Of a stretch of 64,000 nucleotides of DNA, positions 9,461 through 18,406 are shown piece by piece (position 1 is the first letter of the stretch; each line of letters starts with the position of its first letter). The stretch is taken from the NCBI RefSeq assembly GCF_900116645.1, contig NZ_FPBO01000033.1:41679-105678 (forward strand), given 5' to 3'. Under the pieces are notes generated by a model. That model ran no database searches and was not told the origin of the DNA. It worked only from the letters and a program-made list of their open reading frames with translations. A program made the translations under genes and the position numbers. The DNA is from Pseudoduganella namucuonensis (GTDB lineage: Bacteria; Pseudomonadota; Gammaproteobacteria; Burkholderiales; Burkholderiaceae_D).

Positions 9461-10471
9461 ATGATTCAATGGCGAAAACTGGCGGCGGCGACCGGCCGCT
9501 GGACACTGACGGGGGCGATCGCCCTGCTGGCCGGCTGCGCCATCCAGCCGCCCGCCGCGCCCGATGAATACGTGTTCGCCTATTTCATCCAGAACGGCGA
9601 GGACGGCCTGCACCTGGCCGCCAGCAAGGACGGCTACCAGTGGGACAAGCTCAACGGCGGCGCCAGCTATCTGCAACCGGTGGTGGGCAAATCGAAGCTG
9701 ATGCGCGACCCCTGCATCGTGCGCGGGCCGGACGGCACCTACCACATGGTGTGGACCTCGGGCTGGAACGAGAACAACATCGGCTACGCCTCGTCCAAGG
9801 ACCTGGTGAACTGGTCGCCGCAGAAGGAGCTGCCGGTGATGGCGCACGCGCCCGGCGTGCTCAATAGCTGGGCGCCGGAGATCGTCTACGACGACAAGCG
9901 CGGCGAGTTCCTGATCTTCTGGTCCTCCACGGTGCCCGGCGCCTTCCCGGAGACGGCCGGCAGCTCGGAGGAGAAATACAACCACCGCATCTACGCCACC
10001 ACGACGCGCGACTTCGCCACCTTCGCGCCGACCTTCCTGTTCTACGATCCCGGCTTCAGCGTGATCGACGCCAGCTTCGTGCGCAGCAAGCTGGGCGACC
10101 TGTGGCTGGTGAAGGACGAGACGCTGAAGCCGCCGAAAAAGTATCTGCAGGCGGCCGCCGCGCCGGACCTGCGCGGCCCGTTCGGCAAGCTGGGCGAGCG
10201 GATCAGCCCCGCCGGCGTGTGGGTCGAGGGGCCGACCGGGCTGCAGCTGGGCCAGGACGTGGTGATCTATTACGACGCCTACCAGACCAAGCACTACGGC
10301 GCGCTGCGCTCGCGCGACCTGGTGAACTGGGAGGACGTGACGGACAAGATGCGCTTCCCGGACGAGGGCACGCCGGCCCGCATGCGCCACGGCACGGCCA
10401 TCGCCGTACCCGCCGCGCTGGCCGCCAAGCTGCGGGCCACCACCACCGCGGCCAAGGCCGCCGGCCAGTAA
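9461..10471 (+). CDS. GH43-like five-bladed propeller lipoprotein
   Basis: 336 aa. Start 9461 is chosen over 9440 because GGAG at 9450-9453 is correctly spaced; it gives a lipoprotein signal with lipobox LAGC and lipidated Cys26. The body is a five-bladed propeller of GH43/GH32 type: MRDPCIVRGPDGTYHMVWTS (candidate catalytic-base Asp), a WAPEI motif, and WVEGPTG with a candidate acid Glu. KDLVNWS repeats mark propeller blades. It is probably an outer-membrane-anchored arabinan or xylan oligosaccharide hydrolase. Substrate is not predictable. Its fold recurs as the N-terminal half of the protein encoded at 40472-41989. It stands alone between msrA and a two-component system. Confidence 0.8.
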   Translation: MIQWRKLAAATGRWTLTGAIALLAGCAIQPPAAPDEYVFAYFIQNGEDGLHLAASKDGYQWDKLNGGASYLQPVVGKSKLMRDPCIVRGPDGTYHMVWTSGWNENNIGYASSKDLVNWSPQKELPVMAHAPGVLNSWAPEIVYDDKRGEFLIFWSSTVPGAFPETAGSSEEKYNHRIYATTTRDFATFAPTFLFYDPGFSVIDASFVRSKLGDLWLVKDETLKPPKKYLQAAAAPDLRGPFGKLGERISPAGVWVEGPTGLQLGQDVVIYYDAYQTKHYGALRSRDLVNWEDVTDKMRFPDEGTPARMRHGTAIAVPAALAAKLRATTTAAKAAGQ

Positions 10472-10679
10472 GGCGCGCCCGACGCTTCCCCCCCGGCCAG
10501 CCTCCCGCATCGAGGGCCGCCGGGGCGGCACCGTCCAATTCTTGACCACCCGCTGCTCTTTTCTGGAACACCCGCGCCCGCGCGTCGGGGGCGCCGGCCG
10601 CGGCGCGGGCGCCCTCAGCCTGGCCCGATACTTGCTGTAACAGCCCCACCATTTTCCGACTCCAGGGGGCTGGAACACC

Positions 10680-12092
10680 ATGCCATACGATCTCCCGGGG
10701 AAACCACCCTCCCCGGACCATGCACGCGACGTCAACCTCACATTCCATCTGGCGCTGCGCGTTACGCTATTCGCCATGGCCATCGGCGTCGCCACCACCG
10801 CCGTCGTGCTGCACCAGGCCCGCGACCGTATCCGCGCGCACCTCGTCCACAGCGGCGGCACCGTGGCCCGCCTGCTGAGTGCAGAGGCGGCCCTGCCCCG
10901 GGGCACGTTCGAGCTGGGATTGGGCGGCATCGAGTCGCGCCTGGCGTCACTGGACGGCGTCAGCGGCCTGCTCGGCGTTTGCGTGGCGGTCGAGGATGTC
11001 TATGCGGCGCACCCCGTCCCGCGTCGCTGTTTCGGCGCGGCGTCCGATCCGCCGGCGGCGGTGCGCTGGGCCCTGGCGCGCCTGGTCGGCCCGGAACTGC
11101 ACTACCGCGGCCAGCTAGGCCAGTACCCGGGATACAAGGCGGGCGAGATCGTCGTGTCGCCCAACCTGGACGAGGAGGCGATGGACCTGTGGCACCGGAT
11201 ACGCACGGTGCTGGGCATGACCGCCGCCATCCTGGCGCTGAACCTGCTCATCTACCTGCCGGTGCGCCGCGCGCTCCGGCCGGCCGACCAGATATTGGCC
11301 GTCATCGAACGCGTGGAGGCCGGCGATCTCGACGCCCGCATGCCGCGGCCCGGGCTGGTCGAACTGCGCCGCATCGCCGCCGGCTTCGACCACCTGACCG
11401 AGCGCCTGCGCAAGACCATGGCCGACCAGCGCCAGCTGGCCCAGCGTCTGCTCGCGGTGCGCGAGGAGGAGCGCCGCCACCTGGCGCGCGAGCTCCACGA
11501 CGAATTCGGCCAGTGCCTCGCCTCGATCGGCGCCGAGGCGGCCTTCCTCGCCGGCCAGGCGGGCGGACACCCGCAATTGGCGCCGGCGGCCCGCTCCATC
11601 GGGACGATCACCGAGCACATGCTGCTGGCCCTGCAAGGCATCCTGTGCCAATTGCGGCCGCTGGGCCTGGAGGAATTCGGCCTGCGGGCCGGACTCGAGC
11701 AACTCGTCGGCGGCTGGCGGCGCCGCGTCCCCGCTTGCGCCTTCGAGCTGTCCATCGAAGGCGGCATCGACGATTTGCCGGACGAGCTGACCGTGAGCCT
11801 GTACCGCATCGTCCAGGAAAGCCTGACCAACGCGCTGCGCCATGGCGCGCCCCGCCACGTGGCGGTGCGCCTGGACCGCACGGCGCGCGGCTGCGCCCTG
11901 CGCGTGGACGACGACGGTGAAAAGCGCGTCCCCGACAGCGCCGGCAGCGGCCTGGGCGTACTGGGCATGAACGAGCGGGTGGCCGCCCTGGGCGGACGCT
12001 TCGCCATCGCCGCGCTGTCGCCGCGGGGAATGCGGGTGCGGGCCGAGTTTCCGGCGCAAGCCATGACGCCATCGGGGAACGATCATGCATGA
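10680..12092 (+). CDS. Sensor histidine kinase, NarX/UhpB type
   Basis: 470 aa. Two membrane helices (about 24-44 and 178-196) enclose a periplasmic sensor region of about 130 residues with no recognised domain. After a HAMP-like segment comes a HisKA_3 dimerisation domain with the H-box EERRHLARELHDEFGQ, then a small HATPase domain with N-box ESLTNALRHG and a short glycine loop GSGLGVLGM. This is the layout of kinases that partner NarL/FixJ-type regulators. The stop overlaps the regulator start by 8 bp, so the two are a coupled pair. The signal is unknown. Confidence 0.92.
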   Translation: MPYDLPGKPPSPDHARDVNLTFHLALRVTLFAMAIGVATTAVVLHQARDRIRAHLVHSGGTVARLLSAEAALPRGTFELGLGGIESRLASLDGVSGLLGVCVAVEDVYAAHPVPRRCFGAASDPPAAVRWALARLVGPELHYRGQLGQYPGYKAGEIVVSPNLDEEAMDLWHRIRTVLGMTAAILALNLLIYLPVRRALRPADQILAVIERVEAGDLDARMPRPGLVELRRIAAGFDHLTERLRKTMADQRQLAQRLLAVREEERRHLARELHDEFGQCLASIGAEAAFLAGQAGGHPQLAPAARSIGTITEHMLLALQGILCQLRPLGLEEFGLRAGLEQLVGGWRRRVPACAFELSIEGGIDDLPDELTVSLYRIVQESLTNALRHGAPRHVAVRLDRTARGCALRVDDDGEKRVPDSAGSGLGVLGMNERVAALGGRFAIAALSPRGMRVRAEFPAQAMTPSGNDHA

Positions 12093-12720
12093 CAAGACGC
12101 GCTTGTTGCTGGTGGACGATCACGCGGTGGTGCGCGAGGGCTATCGCCGCCTGCTGGACGCCAGGCCGGACCTGGCGATCGTCGGCGAGGCCGGCACCGC
12201 CCGCGAGGCGTTCGAGCAGTACCGGCTGCACGCGCCGGACGTGGTGGTGCTGGACCTGGGCCTGCCGGACATCGGCGGCGTGGAGTTGATACGGCGCCTG
12301 GTGCAGCGGGACGCGGGCGCCAGGGTCCTGGTTTTCACCATGCACCGCGAGCCGATTTTCGCCAACCAGGCGCTGCGGGCGGGCGCGCTCGGCTACGTCA
12401 CCAAGAGCAGCCCGCCCGACGAGCTGGTCGCGGCGGTGTACCGGGTCGCGGCGCGGCGCAACGTCATGAGCCGGGACATCGCGCCCGAGTTCGCGTTCGC
12501 GCTGCTTGAACGGTCGGCGGACCCGCTGGCCGAGCTGTCGCCGCGCGAATTCGAGATACTCCGCCTGCTGCTGGACGGCCACAGCTCCGAGGACATCGGC
12601 ACGCGCTTGTCGATCGCCGCCAAGACCGTGCGCAACTGCCACTACCAGATCAAGGTCAAGCTGGGCGCGCGCTCGGACATCGAACTGACCCGGACCGCCA
12701 TCCGCCTCGGGCTGATTTAG
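12085..12720 (+). CDS. NarL/FixJ-family response regulator
   Basis: 211 aa. Receiver domain (about 1-125) with acidic pair DD near residue 12 and phospho-acceptor Asp in VVVLDLGLPD. A LuxR-type helix-turn-helix occupies about 147-207: LSPREFEILRLLLDGHSSEDI, then the recognition helix region AAKTVRNCHYQIKVKLG. Start overlaps the kinase stop by 8 bp. Its stop overlaps the stop of the convergent cupin gene by 3 bp. Targets are not evident; the adjacent GH43 lipoprotein or cupin genes are possible but unsupported. Confidence 0.93.
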   Translation: MHDKTRLLLVDDHAVVREGYRRLLDARPDLAIVGEAGTAREAFEQYRLHAPDVVVLDLGLPDIGGVELIRRLVQRDAGARVLVFTMHREPIFANQALRAGALGYVTKSSPPDELVAAVYRVAARRNVMSRDIAPEFAFALLERSADPLAELSPREFEILRLLLDGHSSEDIGTRLSIAAKTVRNCHYQIKVKLGARSDIELTRTAIRLGLI

Positions 12721-13154
12721 CGCTGCGCCCGGTACAGCTCCGCCAGCGTCTCGAAGGTGATCGCGCCAACCGGCGCGCCGGCGTCGTCGAGCAGCTCGTA
12801 GATCAGTTCGGCGTCGCCCGGCCTGATGCTGAAGAACACGATCGCGTCCTGCTCGCCGCCCCCCTCCCGATGCGGCTCCGCGCTGCCCGGCGACACCGTG
12901 TAACTGCCCGCCGGACGAATCTCGCGCAAGGCGCCGTCGGCCTCGTACAAACGGTGCTCCCCCTGCACCACGAAGGTGTGGTTGAGCGCGTGGTGCACGT
13001 GCAGGACGATGCGCCCATGGGCCGGCAACTTGAACAGGACGTCGACGACACGGCGCTTTTCATCCACATGAAGAATGCTGTAGTGAAACGCGGGCAGGAA
13101 CTCGCCAAAACGGTTCCAACGGATGGCGCTGTCGTCGAACGAGCGGATATGCAT
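12717..13154 (-). CDS. Small cupin-domain protein
   Basis: 145 aa single-domain cupin. Start 13154 is preceded by AAGGAGACA; the frame is open further upstream but without cupin character. The first cupin motif appears as HVHHALNHTFVVQGEHRLYE with metal-ligand candidates His-x-His and a later Glu/His. SGSAEPHREGG-like sequence around residue 100 supplies the second motif. The SILHVDEKRRVVDVLFKLPAH stretch resembles cupins annotated as anti-sigma ChrR-like or acetylacetone/dihydroxyacetophenone-type dioxygenases, but no substrate can be assigned. Expected to be cytosolic and metal-binding. It is convergent with the response regulator. Confidence 0.82.
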   Translation of the reverse strand: MHIRSFDDSAIRWNRFGEFLPAFHYSILHVDEKRRVVDVLFKLPAHGRIVLHVHHALNHTFVVQGEHRLYEADGALREIRPAGSYTVSPGSAEPHREGGGEQDAIVFFSIRPGDAELIYELLDDAGAPVGAITFETLAELYRAQR

Positions 13155-13164
13155 GGGGTGTCTC

Positions 13165-13192
13165 CTTGAGGTTGAATGCTTGAGGTTGAATG
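13165..13192. repeat. 14-bp tandem direct repeat before the cupin gene
   Basis: CTTGAGGTTGAATG occurs twice back to back (13165-13178 and 13179-13192), immediately upstream of the cupin ribosome site. It may be replication slippage or paired binding sites; nothing else supports a function. Confidence 0.6.
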
Positions 13193-13399
13193 CCTGGCCA
13201 ATCGCCGCCGCCATTAAACCTGCCGCGGCGATGTTTTTCACAGGGCATTGCGCCCGACACCGGCCATGCCTTTTGCCCGACGCGGGGGGCGGACGGAACG
13301 CGCGCGACGCCGGGTGGATTTCCTCCCCACGCGCGGGCAAGCGTCCCTTTCCCCGGCGCCGCGGCGATCCTAGAATCGGCGTTTCGCTTGGAGGAAACC

Positions 13400-15550
13400 A
13401 TGTTTCACACCCTACCGGCGCGCCTGCGATGGGCGCCACGCCCCGGGCCGGGCCGCCGCCTCCTCATGGCGATGTGGGCGTTGCTCGCGCTTGCCGGCGA
13501 CGCCGCGTGGGCCGGCACGCTCGCCAAGGCGGACATCGAACGCCGCTTCGGACACCCCTATCGGGTGGAGGACAAACTGGCCGACCTGCCCGTCTGGCCC
13601 GTCGCCAGCCTGCTGGAGCGCGGCGCGGGCCCAGTCGCCTATGTGTTCGAGTCCATCGACCTCGCGCCCCTGCCGGGCTTCGAGGGCACGCCGATGAATT
13701 TCCTCGTGTCGATCGACCGCAAGGGGGAGTTCATCGGGGTCGAACTGCTCGGGCAAAGCGAGCCCGTTTTCACGTTCCGCGACCTGGGCGGGCTGGGCGA
13801 CAGCCTGCTGCGCGATTTCGTCGCCCAATACGCCGGGCGCAACATTCGGCAGCCCTACCTGATCTCCACCGGCCCGTCCGGCAACCGCAGCGGCCAGGCC
13901 GCGCGGCCCGACGGCGTGGCGGTGCTCGACGGCATATCCAAGGCCACCACCTCGGTCCGCATCGTCAACCAGTCCGTGCTCGACGCGGCGGGCAAGGTCG
14001 CGCGCGCCAAGCTCGGCTTCGCCGAGCGCAAGGAAGGCGGGCGCGCGGCGCTGGTGCGCGAGGACGTCTACGACCCGGTCGGATTCGCGCAAATGCTCGA
14101 GAACGGCATGGTCGGCCGCCTCCAGGTGAGCAACGCGCAGATCGAGAAGATCTTCGCGGGCACGGAAGGCGCCGGCACGGACGAGCTGGCCCTGGCCCGG
14201 CCGGGCGCAAGGTTCGCCGACCTCTACATCGCCTACCTGAACGCGCCCACCATCGGCCGCGCCATACTCGGAGACGCCCAGTACCGGGCGGTCATGCGGC
14301 GCAATTTCGAACGGCGGCACTTGTGGTGGATCGCGTCGGCGGGCCGCTATCCGATCGTCGCGGACGATTTCATTCCGGGCGCGCCGTCGCCCCGGCTGGC
14401 GATGAGCCAGAACGGCACGTTTCTCGAACTGCGGGACCAGGACTACGAGCCGGCCGTCGCGGCCGGCCCGGCGGACCTGAACGCCTCGCGCCTGTTCGGC
14501 GTCAACGCCACGGCCGGCATCGATCCGGGCCGGCCTCTTTCGCTGGAGCTGACCGTCACCCGCGCCAAGGGCAGCGTCATGCCGACCCTGGTTTCGAGGA
14601 GAATCACACTGAACTATTCACCGCCGGCCAGCCTGTTCGCCTATCCCCCCGGGCCGGCGCCGGACTGGCTGCAGGCGTGGAAGGCGCGCCGGGTCGACCT
14701 GGCCGTCGTGGGCCTGGCCCTGGTCCTGCTCGCCGTCGTGCTCGCCAGGCCGCGCTGGATAGCGCTGGAGGCGCGCCGGCTGCGCCTGTTCCGGCTCGGT
14801 TTCCTGGGCTTCACGCTGGCGTACATCGGCTGGCACGCGCAAGGGCAACTGTCCGTCGTGCAACTCACCGGCGCGATCAAAACGCTGAAAGCCGGCCATG
14901 GCCTGGCCAGCTATTTGTACGATCCGGTTGCGCTGCTGCTCATCGCCTTCACCTCGGTCTCGTTTATCGCGTGGGGGCGCGGCACGTTTTGCGGATGGCT
15001 GTGCCCGTTCGGCGCGCTGCAGGAGTTCGTCGGCCTGCTGGCCCGGCGCCTGCGCGTTCCGCGGTTGCGCATCGCGCCGCGCGTCGCCCGCCGCATGGAA
15101 TCGACGCGCTACCTGGCGCTCGCGGTCCTGGTCGGCGCCGCCTGCCTGTTTCCAAGCCAGGGCGAAACACTCAACGAGGTGGAGCCGTTCAAGACGGCCT
15201 TTACGCTCGGCCTCAGCCGTACCTGGCCATTCCTCGCGTACGCGCTGGCCCTGCTGGCCGCCGGCGCATGTTACTACAAGTTTTTCTGCCGCTTCCTGTG
15301 CCCCCTGGGCGCCGCCATGTCGCTCGGGGGGAGGTTGCGCCGCCTGGACTGGATAGCGCGCCGCGCGGAATGCGGCAAGCCCTGCCAGCGCTGCGCCGCC
15401 GTGTGTCAATACGACGCCATCGAGCCCGGCGGCGCGGTCCGCTACGACGCTTGCTTCCAATGCCTCGAATGCGTCGGCACCTATCATGACGCGCGGCGCT
15501 GCGTGCCGGTCATGCTCCATCTGAAAAAGGGACGGAGCCTGGAACGATAG
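13400..15550 (+). CDS. NosR/NirI-like FMN-binding, polyferredoxin membrane protein
   Basis: 716 aa, start at 13400 after GGAGGA. A signal anchor (about 14-36) leads to a periplasmic region with an FMN_bind-like domain; the segment DGISKATTSV is the candidate site for covalent flavin attachment at Thr by an ApbE-type transferase. Five or six membrane helices follow from about residue 430. Two CxxxCP motifs (CGWLCP near 530, CRFLCP near 630) sit in the helix region. The cytosolic C terminus has two ferredoxin-type clusters (CGKPCQRCAAVC and CFQCLECVGTYHDARRC). This is the full NosR architecture; NosR passes electrons to nitrous oxide reductase. No nosZ, nosDFY, nir or apbE gene is within reach, so the partner is unknown. 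Confidence 0.85.
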   Translation: MFHTLPARLRWAPRPGPGRRLLMAMWALLALAGDAAWAGTLAKADIERRFGHPYRVEDKLADLPVWPVASLLERGAGPVAYVFESIDLAPLPGFEGTPMNFLVSIDRKGEFIGVELLGQSEPVFTFRDLGGLGDSLLRDFVAQYAGRNIRQPYLISTGPSGNRSGQAARPDGVAVLDGISKATTSVRIVNQSVLDAAGKVARAKLGFAERKEGGRAALVREDVYDPVGFAQMLENGMVGRLQVSNAQIEKIFAGTEGAGTDELALARPGARFADLYIAYLNAPTIGRAILGDAQYRAVMRRNFERRHLWWIASAGRYPIVADDFIPGAPSPRLAMSQNGTFLELRDQDYEPAVAAGPADLNASRLFGVNATAGIDPGRPLSLELTVTRAKGSVMPTLVSRRITLNYSPPASLFAYPPGPAPDWLQAWKARRVDLAVVGLALVLLAVVLARPRWIALEARRLRLFRLGFLGFTLAYIGWHAQGQLSVVQLTGAIKTLKAGHGLASYLYDPVALLLIAFTSVSFIAWGRGTFCGWLCPFGALQEFVGLLARRLRVPRLRIAPRVARRMESTRYLALAVLVGAACLFPSQGETLNEVEPFKTAFTLGLSRTWPFLAYALALLAAGACYYKFFCRFLCPLGAAMSLGGRLRRLDWIARRAECGKPCQRCAAVCQYDAIEPGGAVRYDACFQCLECVGTYHDARRCVPVMLHLKKGRSLER

Positions 15551-15632
15551 CCGCGCCTCAATAGCTCGCTTGCCGAACCAGGCCGGTGTGCGCCGTCTGG
15601 TTCTGCTAGGGACGGACCACCGGCACGGTCGG

Positions 15633-18200
15633 CTAGAAGCGGTAGCGCAGCGCGAGGCTGGCGGTGCGCGGCGATTCAGGGCGGAACGAGGCCACGCCCG
15701 CGGCGCCCACCACCGCGCCAAGGCTGCGCACGTCGGCCAGCGAGCCCTGGTCGATGCCGCCGGATGGCGTGATCTTGTTGAACAGGTTGCTCACGTTCAG
15801 GCTCACGCTCAGTTCCGGCGTCCATTCATAGTTCAGGAAGGCGTTCACCAGCTGGCGCCCCTTGACCTTGAAGTTGTTGCCGTTGTTGGACCACACCGCC
15901 GTCTGCCCCACCACCACCGCGCCCACCGTGAACGCGCCGGCCGAATAGCGCGGCGCGATGGTGTACAGCCAGTCCGGCGTGCCGCCCGGAACGCTGCCCA
16001 CCGTGCTGCCGCCGCTGGCCTGCCCCACCAGGTCGCGCGTGATCTTGGCCTTGGTGTAGACCGCGTTGGCGTTGAGGCTGAAGTTGCCGGCGCTCAGCAC
16101 GCTTTCCAGCTCCAGGCCGTCGGCCTTGTAGCCGATCAGGTTGAGCTTGGGCCCGACCGTGCGGGTCTGGTCATAGTCGTACTCGTTGACGGTGGCGTGG
16201 AACACGGTGGCGAACAAGCCGTACTTGCCCCAGTCGGCGCTGCCCCGCAGCTTCGCGCCCAGCTCGCTCTGCTTGACGGTGGCGACGGCGGCCTCCCGCG
16301 CGCCTGGCGCCAGGGCGCCCGTTTGCGGGTCGATGTTGGACGAGTACAGCAGACGGTCCGCGATCGCGCGGCCGCCCTCGCTGGTGCGGGCGAACACGCT
16401 CAGGTCGCGCGAGACGCGCCAGTTGGCGCCCAGCGAATACGAGGTGTAGCCGACCGTGTAGCCGACCGGCCGTGCGCGGGCCACGTCCGCCACCAGCACG
16501 TTGCGTTCCGCCCCGGTGATCCGGCCGTCGCCGTCGACGTCCAGGCCGCCGGGCAGCGTGACCGGCACGGCGTACTTGCCGGAGGCGCGCATGCGGTCGC
16601 GGCGCAGGCTGGCGTCGAAGTCGAAGTCGCCCGCCTCCACGCTCAGCGACAGGTAGGGCGCGTCGACCTTGTAGTGCGCGTCCACGTCGCGCGCGCAGCA
16701 GCCGCCCCACTGGTTGTTGTAGCCGGTGAGGCCCATGCTGGTGAGCGGATTGCCGGCGGCGTCGCGCACATCGATCAGCGCGCCGTCGCGGCCCACTTCC
16801 ACCAGGCGCTCGCTGATGGCCCATTGCTGCACCACGTCCTGCCGCGCGTGATACAGGCCGGCGCGGGCGTTCAGCTTGCCGCCCGCCACGCTGAACTTCT
16901 TCGACAGGCTGATGTCGTTGGCCAGGTGGTCCATCTCCGGCGCCTGGGTGTTGATGGCGGCGTTGCGCGATATGTAGCCGGTGGCCAGGTTCGCTTGCGT
17001 GACGGCCTGTCCGGCGCGGGGGCCGTTCGCGTACACGGCGGAAGTGCCCGCGCCAAAGCCGCCCAGGATGTCCGCCAGCGAGTTGAGGTTCAGGAACTGG
17101 GTCTGGAAGGACGAGGCGTTGCGGGACAGCTTGAATTTCTCCTCCAGCGTGAAGCCGTGGGCGAATTCATTGCGCAGTTCCAGGCCGACGGCGCGCGATT
17201 TCATCGTGATGCCCTTGCCCAGGCTGGCGGCGCCGATGGCCGTACCGCCCGGCCCCACCACCGGCACCGTGCCGTTGTACACGGAATACACCGCGTCCTT
17301 GGCGATATCCAGGCCCGGAATGGCGGAGAAGCCGCCGACCGTGTTGCCGTCGATGGCGGCGAAGGCCGGCATGGAGGTGTAGGTGGGGGCCTTCTCGTCC
17401 AGCAGCTTGAAATTGAGCCGCACGTGGCCCTTGCCGCCGTTGAAATCGTGCGTGAGGTTGCCCTTGAGCTGGTAGCCTTCCAGCGCGGTGAAGCCGGTGC
17501 GGCGCGGCCCTTCGCCGCTGCGGTAATAGCCGCCCACGTGGTAGCGCAGGTGTTCCGACAGCTTGCCGCCGACGTCGCCGTCCACCCGGGTTTCCTTGTA
17601 GTTGAGGCCGCGCGTCACGCCGATGGCGCCGCCCTCCTCCTCCCCGGTCTTGCTGATGAAGTTGATCACCGCGCCGGGCGCGTTGGACGCGAACGTGGAG
17701 GCGGAACCGCCGCGCACGGTCTGGATGCGGTCGACATTGGCGTCGTAGCGGATGAAGTAGTCGTTGTTGGCGAAATTCATGTCGCCGAATTCCACCACCG
17801 GCAAGCCATCCTCCTGCAACTGCACGTATTTGGAGCCTCCGGACGAGATCGGCAGCCCGCGCACGGTGATGTTCGAGTTGCCGCCGGGGCCGGCCGAACT
17901 CTCGGCCCGCACGCCCGGGATCAAGTGCAGCACCTCGGCCTCGCTGCGCGGACCGAAATCGGCGACTTGCTGGCCTTCAACATCCGACACGGAGACGGAA
18001 CTGCGCATTTTCGACTTGCCCGCCGAACTGGCGGTCACCACCACTGTTTCCAGCCGCAGCGCGTCTTGCGGGGCGGCGGCCGGCTGGTCCTGCTGGGCAT
18101 GGGCCGGCACGGCGATCAGGGCGGCGAAGGATGAGGATGCGAGCAGCGCGGCAATCGGTTGCAAGCGCAGGGCGGGGCGGCCAAGTGGACAGGTAGTCAT
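15633..18200 (-). CDS. TonB-dependent receptor, probably for an alpha-galactoside
   Basis: 855 aa outer-membrane receptor. Signal peptide about 1-35 (AHAQQ), TonB box region LETVVVTAS, plug domain about 60-190 with IQTVRGGSASTFASNAPGAVI, and a barrel ending in a C-terminal Phe (LALRYRF). A Ca-binding-like loop DVDGDGRITGAE lies about 540-550. It is divergently transcribed from a GH27 alpha-galactosidase gene and the shared intergenic region carries two identical LacI-type operators, so both genes likely form one regulated unit. The receptor would import galactose-containing oligosaccharides (inference from context). Start follows CGGAGACCCC. Confidence 0.92.
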   Translation of the reverse strand: MTTCPLGRPALRLQPIAALLASSSFAALIAVPAHAQQDQPAAAPQDALRLETVVVTASSAGKSKMRSSVSVSDVEGQQVADFGPRSEAEVLHLIPGVRAESSAGPGGNSNITVRGLPISSGGSKYVQLQEDGLPVVEFGDMNFANNDYFIRYDANVDRIQTVRGGSASTFASNAPGAVINFISKTGEEEGGAIGVTRGLNYKETRVDGDVGGKLSEHLRYHVGGYYRSGEGPRRTGFTALEGYQLKGNLTHDFNGGKGHVRLNFKLLDEKAPTYTSMPAFAAIDGNTVGGFSAIPGLDIAKDAVYSVYNGTVPVVGPGGTAIGAASLGKGITMKSRAVGLELRNEFAHGFTLEEKFKLSRNASSFQTQFLNLNSLADILGGFGAGTSAVYANGPRAGQAVTQANLATGYISRNAAINTQAPEMDHLANDISLSKKFSVAGGKLNARAGLYHARQDVVQQWAISERLVEVGRDGALIDVRDAAGNPLTSMGLTGYNNQWGGCCARDVDAHYKVDAPYLSLSVEAGDFDFDASLRRDRMRASGKYAVPVTLPGGLDVDGDGRITGAERNVLVADVARARPVGYTVGYTSYSLGANWRVSRDLSVFARTSEGGRAIADRLLYSSNIDPQTGALAPGAREAAVATVKQSELGAKLRGSADWGKYGLFATVFHATVNEYDYDQTRTVGPKLNLIGYKADGLELESVLSAGNFSLNANAVYTKAKITRDLVGQASGGSTVGSVPGGTPDWLYTIAPRYSAGAFTVGAVVVGQTAVWSNNGNNFKVKGRQLVNAFLNYEWTPELSVSLNVSNLFNKITPSGGIDQGSLADVRSLGAVVGAAGVASFRPESPRTASLALRYRF

Positions 18201-18272
18201 GGGGTCTCCGAGTATTGAATTATGATTGGTTCGTGAGCGAACAAATACAGGTTAGCCCGCAAAAACCACAAT

Positions 18273-18286
18273 TGCAATCGATTGCA
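18273..18286. promoter_or_regulatory. LacI/GalR-type operator, copy 1
   Basis: TGCAATCGATTGCA, a perfect 14-bp palindrome with the central CG typical of LacI-family operators, 73 bp upstream of the TonB receptor start on the minus strand. An identical copy lies 99 bp to the right. No LacI-family gene is in the window, so the repressor acts in trans. Confidence 0.8.
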
Positions 18287-18371
18287 GTCCGATATTCCAA
18301 ATCGTCATAGCTTATTTCACAAGATGTATAGCTTTCCCGTGTTCGGCCGGCGTAGGATACGATCAACAATC

Positions 18372-18385
18372 TGCAATCGATTGCA
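18372..18385. promoter_or_regulatory. LacI/GalR-type operator, copy 2
   Basis: Second perfect copy of TGCAATCGATTGCA, 22 bp upstream of the alpha-galactosidase start and next to its ribosome site. Binding here would block transcription or early elongation. The 99-bp spacing between the two copies would allow a repressor tetramer to loop the divergent promoter region (inference). Confidence 0.8.
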
Positions 18386-18406
18386 ATTTACAACAAAGGA
18401 GACACC

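Noticed and set aside
15570..18134. Long plus-strand open frame opposite the second TonB receptor
   Set aside because: Same reason: antisense shadow of a receptor gene, with biased composition and no domains. Similar shadows oppose icd, acnB, the GH43 genes and the lyases.
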